Source: Planctomycetota bacterium (GTDB lineage Bacteria > Planctomycetota > UBA8108 > JACQVS01). From it: DNA of 64,000 nucleotides. Below are positions 44,076-53,401 of the stretch, in pieces (position 1 is the stretch's first letter; every line of letters begins with the position of its first letter). Both the position numbers and the translations under genes were made by a program. Where the stretch lies: the NCBI GenBank assembly GCA_028280485.1, contig JANQLS010000103.1:1-64000 (forward strand). The letters run 5' to 3'. Under the pieces are notes generated by a model, which saw nothing but the letters and a program-made list of their open reading frames with translations, ran no database searches and was not told where the DNA came from.

Positions 44076-45491
44076 TTAGGCCAAAATTTCTGGGATTAAA
44101 TTTCCTGCGATGTCGGTCAATCGAAATTCTCGCCCCTTAAAGCGATAAGTGAGTTTTTCGTGATCGATTCCCATGCAGTGTAGAATCGTCGCTTGAAGAT
44201 CGTGAGGGGTGACTTTACCTTCAGCCACATTGTAGGAAAAATCATCGGTTGTTCCGTGGGTGACGCCTCCCTGGATGCCGCCTCCGGCCATCCAAATTGA
44301 GAAACAACCAGGGTGGTGATCCCGACCAAAGGTCTTTCCTCGATCTTGGCCGTAGGTGGTTCTCCCGAATTCTCCTCCCCAGATGACGAGGGTTTCATCG
44401 AGTAATCCGCGTTGTTTGAGATCTTGGATCAAGGCGGCGCTGGCCTTATCTACTTGGGCAATTTTATTCTGAATTCCGGAGGTGGTATCCGAGTGGTGAT
44501 CCCAACCACGATCGTAGAGTTGTACAAATCGGACTCCTGACTCGGACAGCCTTCTCGCCAACAAACAATTATTTGCAAAAGAGGCTCTCCCGGGAGAGGC
44601 TCCGTAGAGATCTAAAGTTGCCTTGGATTCACGCGATAGATCCATGAGTTCAGGAACAGAGCTCTGCATGCGGTAGGCCAATTGGTAGGCGTCGATGCGA
44701 GCTTCGATCTCAGGGTCTTGAACTTGTTCGTATTTAAGAGCGTTGAGCTTTGAAATGTGATCGACTAAGCGCTTGCGATTTTGTCGATCCATGCCCTTAG
44801 GATTTGAAAGATAAAGAACTGGATCTCCTTGAGACTGAAATTGTACTCCTTGGTGGCTCGAAGGAAGAAAACCATTGTGCCAATACCTTGAAGGCACGGG
44901 CTGGCCGCCACCTGAAAGCAAAACGACAAAATGGGGGAGATCTTTATTCTCGCTTCCTAAGCCGTAACTTAACCACGATCCCATCGCGGGGCGCCCAGCA
45001 TTAGGACTTCCGGTTTGTAAAAAGGTCACTGCGGGATCGTGGTTGATGGGTTCGGTGTGAACGGCTCGGAGGATGGCGATTTCATCGGCTACTTTACCCA
45101 GGTGTTGAAATCGGGCGTTCATCGTTTGGCCCGAACGACCATATCGATTCCATTTTTGGTTGGCAGCTTTGACTAATAACTTGGCTTGACCTCGAGTCAT
45201 GGTCGTCAAGCGTTGCTTACCGATCACTGATTTTGGTAGGGGAGTGTTGTGAATTTTTTCCAGGCCCGGCTTATAGTCGAACGTCTCTAATTGAGAAGGG
45301 CCACCCGACATGAAGAGGTAGATCACCCTCTTTGCTTTTACCGGTAAGCTTGGGAAGGAACTCGAAGCTTTTCTCTGCGCGAGAACTTGTTCTCCCTCTA
45401 AGTGCGCGAGGGCTAATGCTCCTAATCCCAGCGTCGTTCGGTTGAGGAAGGTTTTTCGGGTGATCGGGTTCTGGTATTCTAAAAGTGACAT
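44076..45491 (-). CDS. DUF1501 protein (pair 2)
   Basis: The 471-residue protein of the DUF1501 family has an N-terminal export signal of Tat-like form (TRKTFLNRTTLGLGALALAH). Family blocks include VIYLFMSGGPSQLETFDYKP, YDRGWDHHSDTTSGI, WGGEFGRTTYGQ and GRDHHPGCFSIWMAGGGIQG. It acts with the cytochrome protein encoded immediately upstream. I chose ATG 45491, 22 bases after that gene's stop and behind GAAGAG. An in-frame ATG at 45536 overlaps the neighbour and would add 15 residues before the signal. The DHH/DHHP metal-site-like residues are retained, so it is probably active. Confidence 0.88.
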   Translation of the reverse strand: MSLLEYQNPITRKTFLNRTTLGLGALALAHLEGEQVLAQRKASSSFPSLPVKAKRVIYLFMSGGPSQLETFDYKPGLEKIHNTPLPKSVIGKQRLTTMTRGQAKLLVKAANQKWNRYGRSGQTMNARFQHLGKVADEIAILRAVHTEPINHDPAVTFLQTGSPNAGRPAMGSWLSYGLGSENKDLPHFVVLLSGGGQPVPSRYWHNGFLPSSHQGVQFQSQGDPVLYLSNPKGMDRQNRKRLVDHISKLNALKYEQVQDPEIEARIDAYQLAYRMQSSVPELMDLSRESKATLDLYGASPGRASFANNCLLARRLSESGVRFVQLYDRGWDHHSDTTSGIQNKIAQVDKASAALIQDLKQRGLLDETLVIWGGEFGRTTYGQDRGKTFGRDHHPGCFSIWMAGGGIQGGVTHGTTDDFSYNVAEGKVTPHDLQATILHCMGIDHEKLTYRFKGREFRLTDIAGNLIPEILA

Positions 45492-45513
45492 GCTCTTCAA
45501 TGACTCGCTAAAA

Positions 45514-48500
45514 TTACTCGCGGGTGATCGTTTCATCTAAGTTTAACAAAACCGAGGCTAAGGAAGTCCAGGCAGCGAGTTCCACTTCGTTGAGCTTAGA
45601 GTTCGGTTTGGATTTCCCATTTTGAATCCATTCCTTCGCGGCTTGTGGATTCTTTGTGAAATGAGCCTTCTGTTCTTTGATGATGACTCCGAGAACTTCG
45701 AGTTCTTTCTGACTCGGAATACGGGAGACGGTTTTTAAATAGCTAAATTTCAATCGCTCTTCAGTCGTCTTGCCTCCCTTTTGGAGGATGGATTCAGCGA
45801 AGACTCGCGCTGCTTCCACGTAACCCGGATCGTTCATCAAGACCAAAGCTTGAAGGGGAGTATTAGTTCTCGGTCGTGAAACAGTGCAGACCTCGCGACT
45901 CGGGGCATCGAAAATTTGAAAGCTGGGATAGAGCGTGGTTCTTCTCCAATAGGTATAAAGACCTCGGCGGTAAAGATCAGGGCCCTGTGAAGTTTTCCAA
46001 TCACGCCCCACTTTATCTCGATAGTAACCTTGGGGCTGATAGGGCTTCACGCTGGGTCCACCCACTTTAGGATTGAGGAGCCCACTGATGCTCAAAGCTG
46101 AATCTCGAATGGATTCTGCCGATAATCGAAATCGAGGGGCCCGCCATAATAAACGATTGTCAGGATCCACCGAGTCATAGCGATGTGAATTAAAAGATGA
46201 CTGTTGATAGGTAGAAGACATCAAAATTTTCTTCTGAAGTCGCTTGATGTTCCAGTTTGATCTCTTCAGCTCACTCGCCAGCCAATCGAGGAGTTGAGGG
46301 TGAGAAGGAAGTTCACCTTGAGTGCCAAAGTCACCTGCCGTTTTAACTAAACCCGTGCCAAAGAGTTGTTTCCAAATTCGATTCACGGTCACTCGAGCGA
46401 GGAGAGGATTTTCATCGGAGGTGATCCAGCGAGCTAAGCCTAATCGGTTTTTGGGTTCCTTGGGATCCATTTTCCCAAAGATTTCAGGAATGCCTGGCTC
46501 AACTTCCTCTCCCCTCTGTTGGAAATCTCCTCGCATCAATATGTAGGTGGGAGTTCGTTTTGGTTTTTCGACCATCACCAAGGTGGAGGGAAAGGAATTC
46601 TTAATGTTGCGTTCTTCAGCTTCTAAGTTTTTAAGTTGGGCTTCTAACTGGGCTTTTTTCTCTTGGAGCGGAAGGTAGTTGTTTTTTAGAAAATAGCGAC
46701 TGAGCTCAAGAACTTGTTTTTGAGAACGACGATCTTTATCGATCTCGAGGATCTTTGTTATCAACTCAGGATAGCTCTGATGGAATTTCGTTTTTAATCC
46801 GTATTTCTGAGAGAGGTAGAGGCCGACGTTTCGCTGTTCCCTAACACTTAGCTGGCGATTAAAAATCAGCAATTCTGAAATCGAGGCTTTGGCGAATTCC
46901 TTATTCGCGTTATTACAACCTAAAGTGATCTTCTTATTTTTGTAATTCTTCAGAGGTACTTTATTCTGTGAAGAATGCTCTCCGTCTAAGAGTAGTTCAA
47001 CTTCATTGGTTTGACGCTTGAGTTGAATGCTTCCCAAGTGCCCACCCATTGAGGCTTTTTTCTTACCGATTAAATCGGCGTGGTAGCCATTGAAGGAGAA
47101 TGAACGGTCGGGGAGGATCCACAGAGCTCTTCGCTTGCCGCGATCTTCTTCTCCCCACATGACAAGCATCTGATGAGTTCTTAAATTCTCGGCTTTAAAG
47201 ATGCTGATGAGAGTGAAATCGTTTTGAAGTTGATCTCCTCCGGTTTCAGTTCTTAAAAATTGAGTTTTTCCATCGAAAGAGATACTGGGTAATCCCCCGA
47301 TACTTTTTTCGATGTACGTTGGGGGGATGGGGGATTTGGCGTGATTTTTTTGTCCCGATAGATCGTTCCACTGGTGGATCTGATTTTGAGGCTTAAAGTT
47401 TTCTTTTTGATCGGCGATCCCGTTTCCGTTGATATCCGAGGCATCGAGCCAGAGAACCAAGCCCTCGGATTTCGGGCGGGTCGGAGGAGCACGCTTTGAT
47501 TGCTGCGCTTGCCAGAGGGTGAAAGCTTCTTTGAATAGAGAGCTAGTAAGAATATCATCGCTTAATAAAGAGGTTAACTTTTCTTGAGTCGTGCGACGCT
47601 CACTTTGAATTTCTTCTAAGCGGCGTTCTTGATCTTTTCCGGGGACTTTTAAAAGTGGAGGTAATTCTTTACCGTGATAGCCACTCGGACCACCAGCGCC
47701 GATTTCCCCCTGAACGCTGTTAAAGAAAGCTACGAGTTGATAGTAGTCCTTTTGACTGATCGGGTCGTATTTGTGATCGTGGCACTGTGCACAACCGATA
47801 GTTAAGCCGAAGAAAACTTGACCCGTGGTATTGGCACGGTCGACAGCGTAGGCCACATAGAATTCTTCAGGATCCGCTCCGCCTTCTTCATTAAAGGTGT
47901 TGCAACGATTAAATCCACTCGCGATTTTAGTTTCAGTTGTGGCTTTGGGGAGAAGGTCTCCCGCCAAGTTCTCTCTTACGAATTGGTCGAAGGGTTTATT
48001 GTCATTGAAGCTGTTGATGACGTAATCTCGATACAACCAAATCGTACGATCGCTATCGGCATGATATCCATTTGTGTCGCCATAACGGGCGAGATCTAAC
48101 CAATCTTGAGCCATCCTCTCGCCGTAATGTTTCGAGGCGAGTAGGTGATCGAGGTAATGCTCCCAAGCTTGAGGGGAATCATCTTTTAAATAGTTTTCTA
48201 ATTCTTCGATGCTCGGGGGAAATCCACGCAAGTCTAATGAGGCCCGGCGGGCTAAGGTTCTTTTTGTCGCCATCGAAGAAGGAATTATTTTTTGGTTTTC
48301 TTGGCGCTTAAATATGAATGCGTCGATTTCATTTTGGGCTGGGTGAGTCCCTTTAATCTTTGGAGGCTGAGGGCGCCCGATCTTTTCAAAGGCCCAATGT
48401 TTTTGGTACGGGGCTCCTTGAGAGATCCAAAGCTCTAATTTTTTGATTTCTTCTGAGTTGAGTTGAGTCGGAGCCTCCGGGGGAGGCATGCGGTCCTCCG

Positions 48501-48786
48501 GGTCTTCAGCCTTGAGCCTTAGAAGCAATTCACTTTGGTGAGGATTGTTACTATCGATGACCCAACGGCCAGACTTCAGTTTTTGTTTAGCTGATTGGGG
48601 TTGGTCGAATCGAAGATTGGCTTTTCTTGTTTTGGCATCAGGACCGTGACAGCTAAAGCAATGCTGTGCCAGGATGGGTCGAATATCTTCATTGAATTTG
48701 AGAGGGCGGTTCTCTTGAGTCCAACCGAGGGGATGAAGACTCAGAAGGATGATGAAAAATGAAGGGAGAACTCTATTTTTAGGCAT
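45514..48786 (-). CDS. PSCyt1-DUF1549-LamG-DUF1553 cytochrome protein (pair 2)
   Basis: Exported protein of 1090 residues. Signal peptide about 1-23; cytochrome c-like domain with CFSCHGPD at about 42; DUF1549 about 145-350 with CAQCHDHKYDPI near 331. A LamG-like concanavalin domain is inserted at about 440-650 (LVLWLDASDINGNGIADQKE, then SIGGLPSISFDGKTQFLRTE), absent from the other three homologues in this window. DUF1553 (about 780-1090) ends LNLDETITRE. The extra lectin-like domain suggests carbohydrate contact. It is divergent from pair 3, with 198 bases between the starts. Confidence 0.9.
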   Translation of the reverse strand: MPKNRVLPSFFIILLSLHPLGWTQENRPLKFNEDIRPILAQHCFSCHGPDAKTRKANLRFDQPQSAKQKLKSGRWVIDSNNPHQSELLLRLKAEDPEDRMPPPEAPTQLNSEEIKKLELWISQGAPYQKHWAFEKIGRPQPPKIKGTHPAQNEIDAFIFKRQENQKIIPSSMATKRTLARRASLDLRGFPPSIEELENYLKDDSPQAWEHYLDHLLASKHYGERMAQDWLDLARYGDTNGYHADSDRTIWLYRDYVINSFNDNKPFDQFVRENLAGDLLPKATTETKIASGFNRCNTFNEEGGADPEEFYVAYAVDRANTTGQVFFGLTIGCAQCHDHKYDPISQKDYYQLVAFFNSVQGEIGAGGPSGYHGKELPPLLKVPGKDQERRLEEIQSERRTTQEKLTSLLSDDILTSSLFKEAFTLWQAQQSKRAPPTRPKSEGLVLWLDASDINGNGIADQKENFKPQNQIHQWNDLSGQKNHAKSPIPPTYIEKSIGGLPSISFDGKTQFLRTETGGDQLQNDFTLISIFKAENLRTHQMLVMWGEEDRGKRRALWILPDRSFSFNGYHADLIGKKKASMGGHLGSIQLKRQTNEVELLLDGEHSSQNKVPLKNYKNKKITLGCNNANKEFAKASISELLIFNRQLSVREQRNVGLYLSQKYGLKTKFHQSYPELITKILEIDKDRRSQKQVLELSRYFLKNNYLPLQEKKAQLEAQLKNLEAEERNIKNSFPSTLVMVEKPKRTPTYILMRGDFQQRGEEVEPGIPEIFGKMDPKEPKNRLGLARWITSDENPLLARVTVNRIWKQLFGTGLVKTAGDFGTQGELPSHPQLLDWLASELKRSNWNIKRLQKKILMSSTYQQSSFNSHRYDSVDPDNRLLWRAPRFRLSAESIRDSALSISGLLNPKVGGPSVKPYQPQGYYRDKVGRDWKTSQGPDLYRRGLYTYWRRTTLYPSFQIFDAPSREVCTVSRPRTNTPLQALVLMNDPGYVEAARVFAESILQKGGKTTEERLKFSYLKTVSRIPSQKELEVLGVIIKEQKAHFTKNPQAAKEWIQNGKSKPNSKLNEVELAAWTSLASVLLNLDETITRE

Positions 48787-48984
48787 TTCGAAGTGCAGTT
48801 AGGGATTAGGGAATCGTGATGTTCTAACTCATATTTATTGATGGATCTATTCTATTGAAAGGTTCACTGATTTACAGCCCCTATATACTTTAAATATAGT
48901 TATACTTAGAGAGTCGGCCCTTTTACTTCGATCCAGCTAAAGCTTCTCTACTCAGTAATAGATTCATTTTTGAAATCACTCCAA
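48787..48984. promoter_or_regulatory. Divergent promoter region between two PSD1 pairs
   Basis: The only spacer between two divergent DUF1553/DUF1501 pairs. It is AT-rich, with TATACTTTAAATATAGTTAT at about 48886-48905, the likeliest core promoter area. Shared control of the two pairs is inferred from layout only. Confidence 0.4.
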
Positions 48985-51669
48985 ATGAAATCAACGAGAA
49001 CGGTTTTCCTTTTCATTGCAATCTTGTGTCTCACTGAGAGTCTATTAGGTGAGGAGTCTCACTGGGCTTGGCTGCCGTTAAATCCTGAGATCCAAAAGAG
49101 AATTGCATCCCAGGATCTCACTTCTCAAGACATCGATGCCTATATCGAAAAACGTCTCGAAAGTAAGGGACTACAATTATCTCCCCGGGCGAGTCAAAGA
49201 GTTTTAATTCGTCGCTTGAGTTTTACTTTGAGAGGCCTTCCTCCTTACCTCGGAGATGTGGAAGCTTTTGAATCCTACTCTGATCAAGAGGCGGCTTACT
49301 CCAGATGGATCGATAAATTTTTAAAATCTTCAAGTTACGGCGAGCGCATGGCTCAACATTGGTTGGATCTCGCTCACTACGCCGACACTCATGGCTTTGA
49401 GCGCGATATGCGGAGGGACACTGCTTGGCGATACCGCGATTACGTGATCCAGTCCTTTAACAAAGATAAGCCTTATAACCAATTTTTAGAAGAACAGATC
49501 GCTGGGGATGTCTTGTGGCCGGGGAGGGATGAAGCCAACATCGCCACTGGTTTTTTAGCCGCAGGTCCCTGGGATTTTGTAGGACAGGTTGAAAATAAAA
49601 GTCCAGTTAGCAAACGAAAAGCGCGCGCCTTAGATCTCGATGACATGATCACTCAGGTGATGTCGACTACGATTGCAACGACGGCAAATTGTGCTCGCTG
49701 TCATGATCACAAGCTCGATCCGATTTCGCAAAAAGATTATTACGGCCTTAAGGCGGTATTCGCGAGTTTGAAGAGAGAAGAAAGAATCGTAAATCCCGCT
49801 GAGCTTACTTCGAATCAACAGATGATAGCTCATATCCAAAAAAAGACTTCTGAGTTGTTGAGAGAGCTTCGAATGATTGAAAATTCGGGCTTGAGTTTGG
49901 CTGATATCGTAGGAGGAGGTGATGGTTGGGGGAGTGGAAAAGTCGGTTTAGGAATCGATCCTCGAACTGGAAGCTCCGTTTCTATGAAGCGAGGAGGGTT
50001 AAACCCGAGCAAAGTGAATATCTTTTCTACTGTAAACTCACCCTTTATCGAGGGAGTGTTCATCCCCGAGGGTCAAGGGGGAAAGGCTAAGATTCCTTAT
50101 AACAGCACAGGTGATAGCCTCACTGGAATACCATCCACCTCTAAAGCGACCTGGGATGCCATTCGCAAAGGGCCCGTCAACAGTCAACATTCCCCCAGTT
50201 TAGCTGGAGTCGATTTTACAAAAGGGGGAAATGAACTGCTCGGGCTTCACGCAAACAGTGGAATTACTTTCGACCTTAAGGCTTTTAGAAATGAATTGAA
50301 AACTGATGCACTCAAATTGAGTGCAAAGGTGGGTTACTTCGGAAGTAAGGGGAGCTTTTTTGCTGATGTTTGGATTTACGTCGATGGGGAAAAGGTTTTT
50401 GAAGTACGGGGTTTGAAGAGAGATGACGGATTGAAGGATGTTGAGATTAAGTTCAGTCGTCAAGCTCGATATATGACTTTGATCTCTACGGATGGTGGAA
50501 ATGGGTATTCTCATGATCAGGTTTGTTTTACGAATGCAACGTTAAAGAATAGCAACAAGGAAAAACTAAACTCAGAACAAATCAAGGAGCGCCAACTTAA
50601 AATTGTTAGCCTACAAAATCGAATCCACACAGTTTCACGTCCATTGGATCGATTACGTGACCCTCAAAAGTTTTATGGGACAGTTAGCGAAAAGACCTCG
50701 CCTGAAATTAGAGTTCTCGATCGGGGGGACACCGAGCACGAAGTGGGGGAGCCCCTCAAGCCCGCGACTCTTCCTTTGCTTTCGATGTTGGATCACCGCT
50801 TGGGCGATCACGAAACCCCAGAGGCTGAGAGGCGCATTCGTTTAGCTCGTTGGATCACTGATCCTAAGAATCCTTTAACGGCCCGAGTGATCGTCAATCG
50901 TCTCTGGCAATGGCATTTTGGCCATGGCTTGGTGAGGACTCCCAGTGATTTCGGCAAAGGAGGTGAACAACCTTCTCATCCTGAATTACTGGATGCCTTA
51001 GCTCTTCAACTGATCAAAAACTCTTGGTCTTTGAAGTCGGTTCAGCGCTTGATTCTCAACACTAAAACCTTTAAGCAAAAGTCTCAATACTTAGATGGTG
51101 CCTTAGGACAACAACGAGATGCGGAGAATCGTTTGCTCTGGCGACAAAATCCTCGAAGGTTAGAAGCAGAAGCGATTAGAGACTATGTTTTATCGATGGG
51201 GGGGCAATTGAATGACAAAGCCTACGGACCAGGGTATGAAGATTTTAAATACACTCAGGCTTACGCTCCAATTTACCAGTATGTCGTTAAGGATGATCGC
51301 GATCACTTCAGGCGAAGTATATACCGGTACCGAGTACGCACGACTCCGAATCGTTTTTTGACGACCCTAGATTGCCCCGATCTGGCGAATATCACCCCGA
51401 AACGTCTCACCTCGACAACGGCGCTTCAATCTCTCGCTCTCTTTAATAATGAGTTCATCTTGCTTCACTCCCGTTACTTCAGCGCCTATTTAAAAAAGAA
51501 GGGCCGTGAGGATGTGGGGGAGCAAGTTCGTCTAGCCTTCATGCTCGCCTATTCGAGATCACCGAATGCTGAAGAGTTGACTGAGAGTTCGGATTTCATT
51601 CGCTCTCAGGGCTTATTAGCCTTTGTTCGTGCCATACTCAATTCGAATGAGTTTTATTACATCGATTGA
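48985..51669 (+). CDS. DUF1549-DUF1553 protein lacking the N-terminal cytochrome domain (pair 3)
   Basis: Exported protein of 894 residues. A signal peptide (about 1-23) leads almost directly into DUF1549 (about 45-250). The usual first CxxCH domain is missing, leaving the single motif CARCHDHKLDPI at about 235. A middle xanthan-lyase-like beta-sandwich (about 380-520; WIYVDGEKVFEVRGLKRDD) precedes DUF1553 (about 620-894). The frame is intact, so it is a domain variant and not a pseudogene. ATG 48985 is used because an in-frame TTG at 48970 adds nothing. The DUF1501 partner follows 30 bases later. Confidence 0.88.
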   Translation: MKSTRTVFLFIAILCLTESLLGEESHWAWLPLNPEIQKRIASQDLTSQDIDAYIEKRLESKGLQLSPRASQRVLIRRLSFTLRGLPPYLGDVEAFESYSDQEAAYSRWIDKFLKSSSYGERMAQHWLDLAHYADTHGFERDMRRDTAWRYRDYVIQSFNKDKPYNQFLEEQIAGDVLWPGRDEANIATGFLAAGPWDFVGQVENKSPVSKRKARALDLDDMITQVMSTTIATTANCARCHDHKLDPISQKDYYGLKAVFASLKREERIVNPAELTSNQQMIAHIQKKTSELLRELRMIENSGLSLADIVGGGDGWGSGKVGLGIDPRTGSSVSMKRGGLNPSKVNIFSTVNSPFIEGVFIPEGQGGKAKIPYNSTGDSLTGIPSTSKATWDAIRKGPVNSQHSPSLAGVDFTKGGNELLGLHANSGITFDLKAFRNELKTDALKLSAKVGYFGSKGSFFADVWIYVDGEKVFEVRGLKRDDGLKDVEIKFSRQARYMTLISTDGGNGYSHDQVCFTNATLKNSNKEKLNSEQIKERQLKIVSLQNRIHTVSRPLDRLRDPQKFYGTVSEKTSPEIRVLDRGDTEHEVGEPLKPATLPLLSMLDHRLGDHETPEAERRIRLARWITDPKNPLTARVIVNRLWQWHFGHGLVRTPSDFGKGGEQPSHPELLDALALQLIKNSWSLKSVQRLILNTKTFKQKSQYLDGALGQQRDAENRLLWRQNPRRLEAEAIRDYVLSMGGQLNDKAYGPGYEDFKYTQAYAPIYQYVVKDDRDHFRRSIYRYRVRTTPNRFLTTLDCPDLANITPKRLTSTTALQSLALFNNEFILLHSRYFSAYLKKKGREDVGEQVRLAFMLAYSRSPNAEELTESSDFIRSQGLLAFVRAILNSNEFYYID

Positions 51670-51699
51670 GGGAACCATGAGGATGGATCTAAAGTAAAC

Positions 51700-53127
51700 A
51701 TGAGCACTCCAATTTATCATTCTTCATTTTCGAGAAGAGGTTTTCTTCAGCTTACCGGCGGTGGCTTTGGCGCATTGGCATTGAATTGCTTGCTCGCTGA
51801 TCCGAGCGGATCAAAAACCCATCACGCTCCTAAAGCTAAAAGGGTGATTCACATATTTTGCCCTGGGGGGATGAGCCAAGTCGATACTTTTGACTACAAG
51901 CCTGCGTTAGAAAAACGAGCCGGTCAGCCCTTTGATCCCACCGGGAAGCTTCAGTTTTTTGCTTCGAAGCCCGGGAAGTGTCAGCCCAGTTACTGGAAGT
52001 TTAGACAACACGGTGAGAGTGGGCGATGGATGAGTGACTTGTTTCCTCGTTTAGCCACCTGTGTGGATGAGATGGCATTTCTCTATAGTATGAAAAGTGA
52101 AACTGCCCTTCACGGACCGGCTTGCTTCATGATGAATACAGGGCAATCTCTTCCTGGGTTCCCGAGTATGGGATCATGGATCAGTTATGGATTAGGGAGT
52201 GAAACTCAAGATTTACCAGCCTTTGTGGTCTTGCCCGATCCCAGCGGTCTCCCTCCGGGAGGGATCATCAATTGGGGGGCGGGATTTTTACCATCTGTTT
52301 ATCAAGGGACAGGTTTCAATACTCGTAAGGGTCAATCTCCCATTGAAGATTTATTTGTAAATGAGGCAAGGCATAAAGAGTTCTCAAAGAAGGATCGAGC
52401 GACCTTAAATTTCCTCAATAAATTGAATGCTCAGCACCAGAAGACTCGAAGTGGAAACAAGGATTTAGAAGCTCGGATTCAGGCTTATGAATTAGCGGCT
52501 CGCTTGCAGTCGAGTGCTCCAGAGGCTACGAGTATAGAATCCGAGAAGGAATCAACTCAGAACCTGTATGGTCTTGATCATAAGGATACCCAAGCATTCG
52601 GACGACAATGTTTGCTCGCTCGTCGACTCGCAGAGCGAGGAGTGCGCTTTATTCAGATTTACTGCGGAGCTGAAAATACAACCGCTAAGAAAATTCGACC
52701 CAATTGGGATAGTCACGAAGACCTGGTTCGCGATCACGGGTATTGGGGGAAGGTACTCGACACGGGGGCAAGTGCTCTTTTAAAAGATCTCAAAGCTCGA
52801 GGCATGCTCGACGAAACCTTGGTGATTTGTACCACAGAATTCGGGCGCCAACCGGGAGCGCAAGGCGGGAAAGGTCGTGATCACAATCCTGGCGCGTTTA
52901 CTTCCTGGATGGCGGGTGGCGGAGTCAAAGGTGGGGTCGGGTACGGAAAGACGGACGAGTTAGGATTTAAAGCCGTTGAAGATGTGATTCAAAGTCATGA
53001 ACTTCACGCTACCGTACTTCACCTTTTAGGGATCGATCACGAGAGGCTGACTTGGTATCACAATGGTTTGGAGCAGCGCTTGTCGGGCTTTGAGGGGAAA
53101 GGTGTGATTGGGGAGGTGTTGGCTTGA
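51700..53127 (+). CDS. DUF1501 protein, Tat-exported (pair 3)
   Basis: The 475-residue DUF1501 protein has the twin-arginine signal SRRGFLQLTGGGFGALAL (about 10-27). Family blocks: VIHIFCPGGMSQVDTFDYKP, WDSHEDLVRDHGYWG, TTEFGRQPGAQ with GRDHNPGAFTSWMAGGGVKG, and HLLGIDHERLTWYHNG near the end. It differs from the other three copies by a longer segment after RFIQIYCGAENTTAKKI and a two-carat change from FGRTP to FGRQP. It is co-transcribed with the single-haem variant upstream. No terminator follows; family A/tandem repeat DNA does. Confidence 0.9.
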   Translation: MSTPIYHSSFSRRGFLQLTGGGFGALALNCLLADPSGSKTHHAPKAKRVIHIFCPGGMSQVDTFDYKPALEKRAGQPFDPTGKLQFFASKPGKCQPSYWKFRQHGESGRWMSDLFPRLATCVDEMAFLYSMKSETALHGPACFMMNTGQSLPGFPSMGSWISYGLGSETQDLPAFVVLPDPSGLPPGGIINWGAGFLPSVYQGTGFNTRKGQSPIEDLFVNEARHKEFSKKDRATLNFLNKLNAQHQKTRSGNKDLEARIQAYELAARLQSSAPEATSIESEKESTQNLYGLDHKDTQAFGRQCLLARRLAERGVRFIQIYCGAENTTAKKIRPNWDSHEDLVRDHGYWGKVLDTGASALLKDLKARGMLDETLVICTTEFGRQPGAQGGKGRDHNPGAFTSWMAGGGVKGGVGYGKTDELGFKAVEDVIQSHELHATVLHLLGIDHERLTWYHNGLEQRLSGFEGKGVIGEVLA

Positions 53128-53203
53128 GCATTTTATAACGCTCAACGCATTGAAATTTAAAGCCTCGTTGTGAATGCTAATTGTTCGATGTTATAGGTTT
53201 AAA

Positions 53204-53375
53204 GTTGAACGTTCATTTATCCCTCGCTAAAGCTTCGGGCTTCCCTGGCGTGAACCGCCTTTAATGTCCAGTGAGGTTTTCAAGTCGATGTTGAACGTTC
53301 ATTTATCCCTCGCTAAAGCTTCGGGCTTCCCTGGTGTGAACTGCCTTTAATGTCCAGTGAGGTTTTCAAGTCGAT
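53204..53375 (+). repeat. Tandem duplication, two 86-base units carrying family A half copies
   Basis: Units 53204-53289 and 53290-53375 both begin GTTGAACGTTCATTTATCCC and contain a family A half copy. They differ at only two positions (CGTGAACCGCC against TGTGAACTGCC). A third start (GTTGGACGTTGAAAGTTGAA) follows. It lies between convergent genes. Recent duplication is implied by the near identity. Confidence 0.85.
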
Positions 53376-53401
53376 GTTGGACGTTGAAAGTTGAACGTTC
53401 A

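Noticed and set aside
48985..51669. Pseudogene or truncated PSD1 gene because the first cytochrome motif is absent
   Set aside because: A signal peptide leads cleanly into DUF1549, the frame is intact, and the DUF1501 partner follows. Loss of the domain looks like a stable variant.
53204..53375. CRISPR-like direct repeats
   Set aside because: There are only two units of 86 bases with no unique spacers, and the unit is explained by tandem duplication around a family A half copy.
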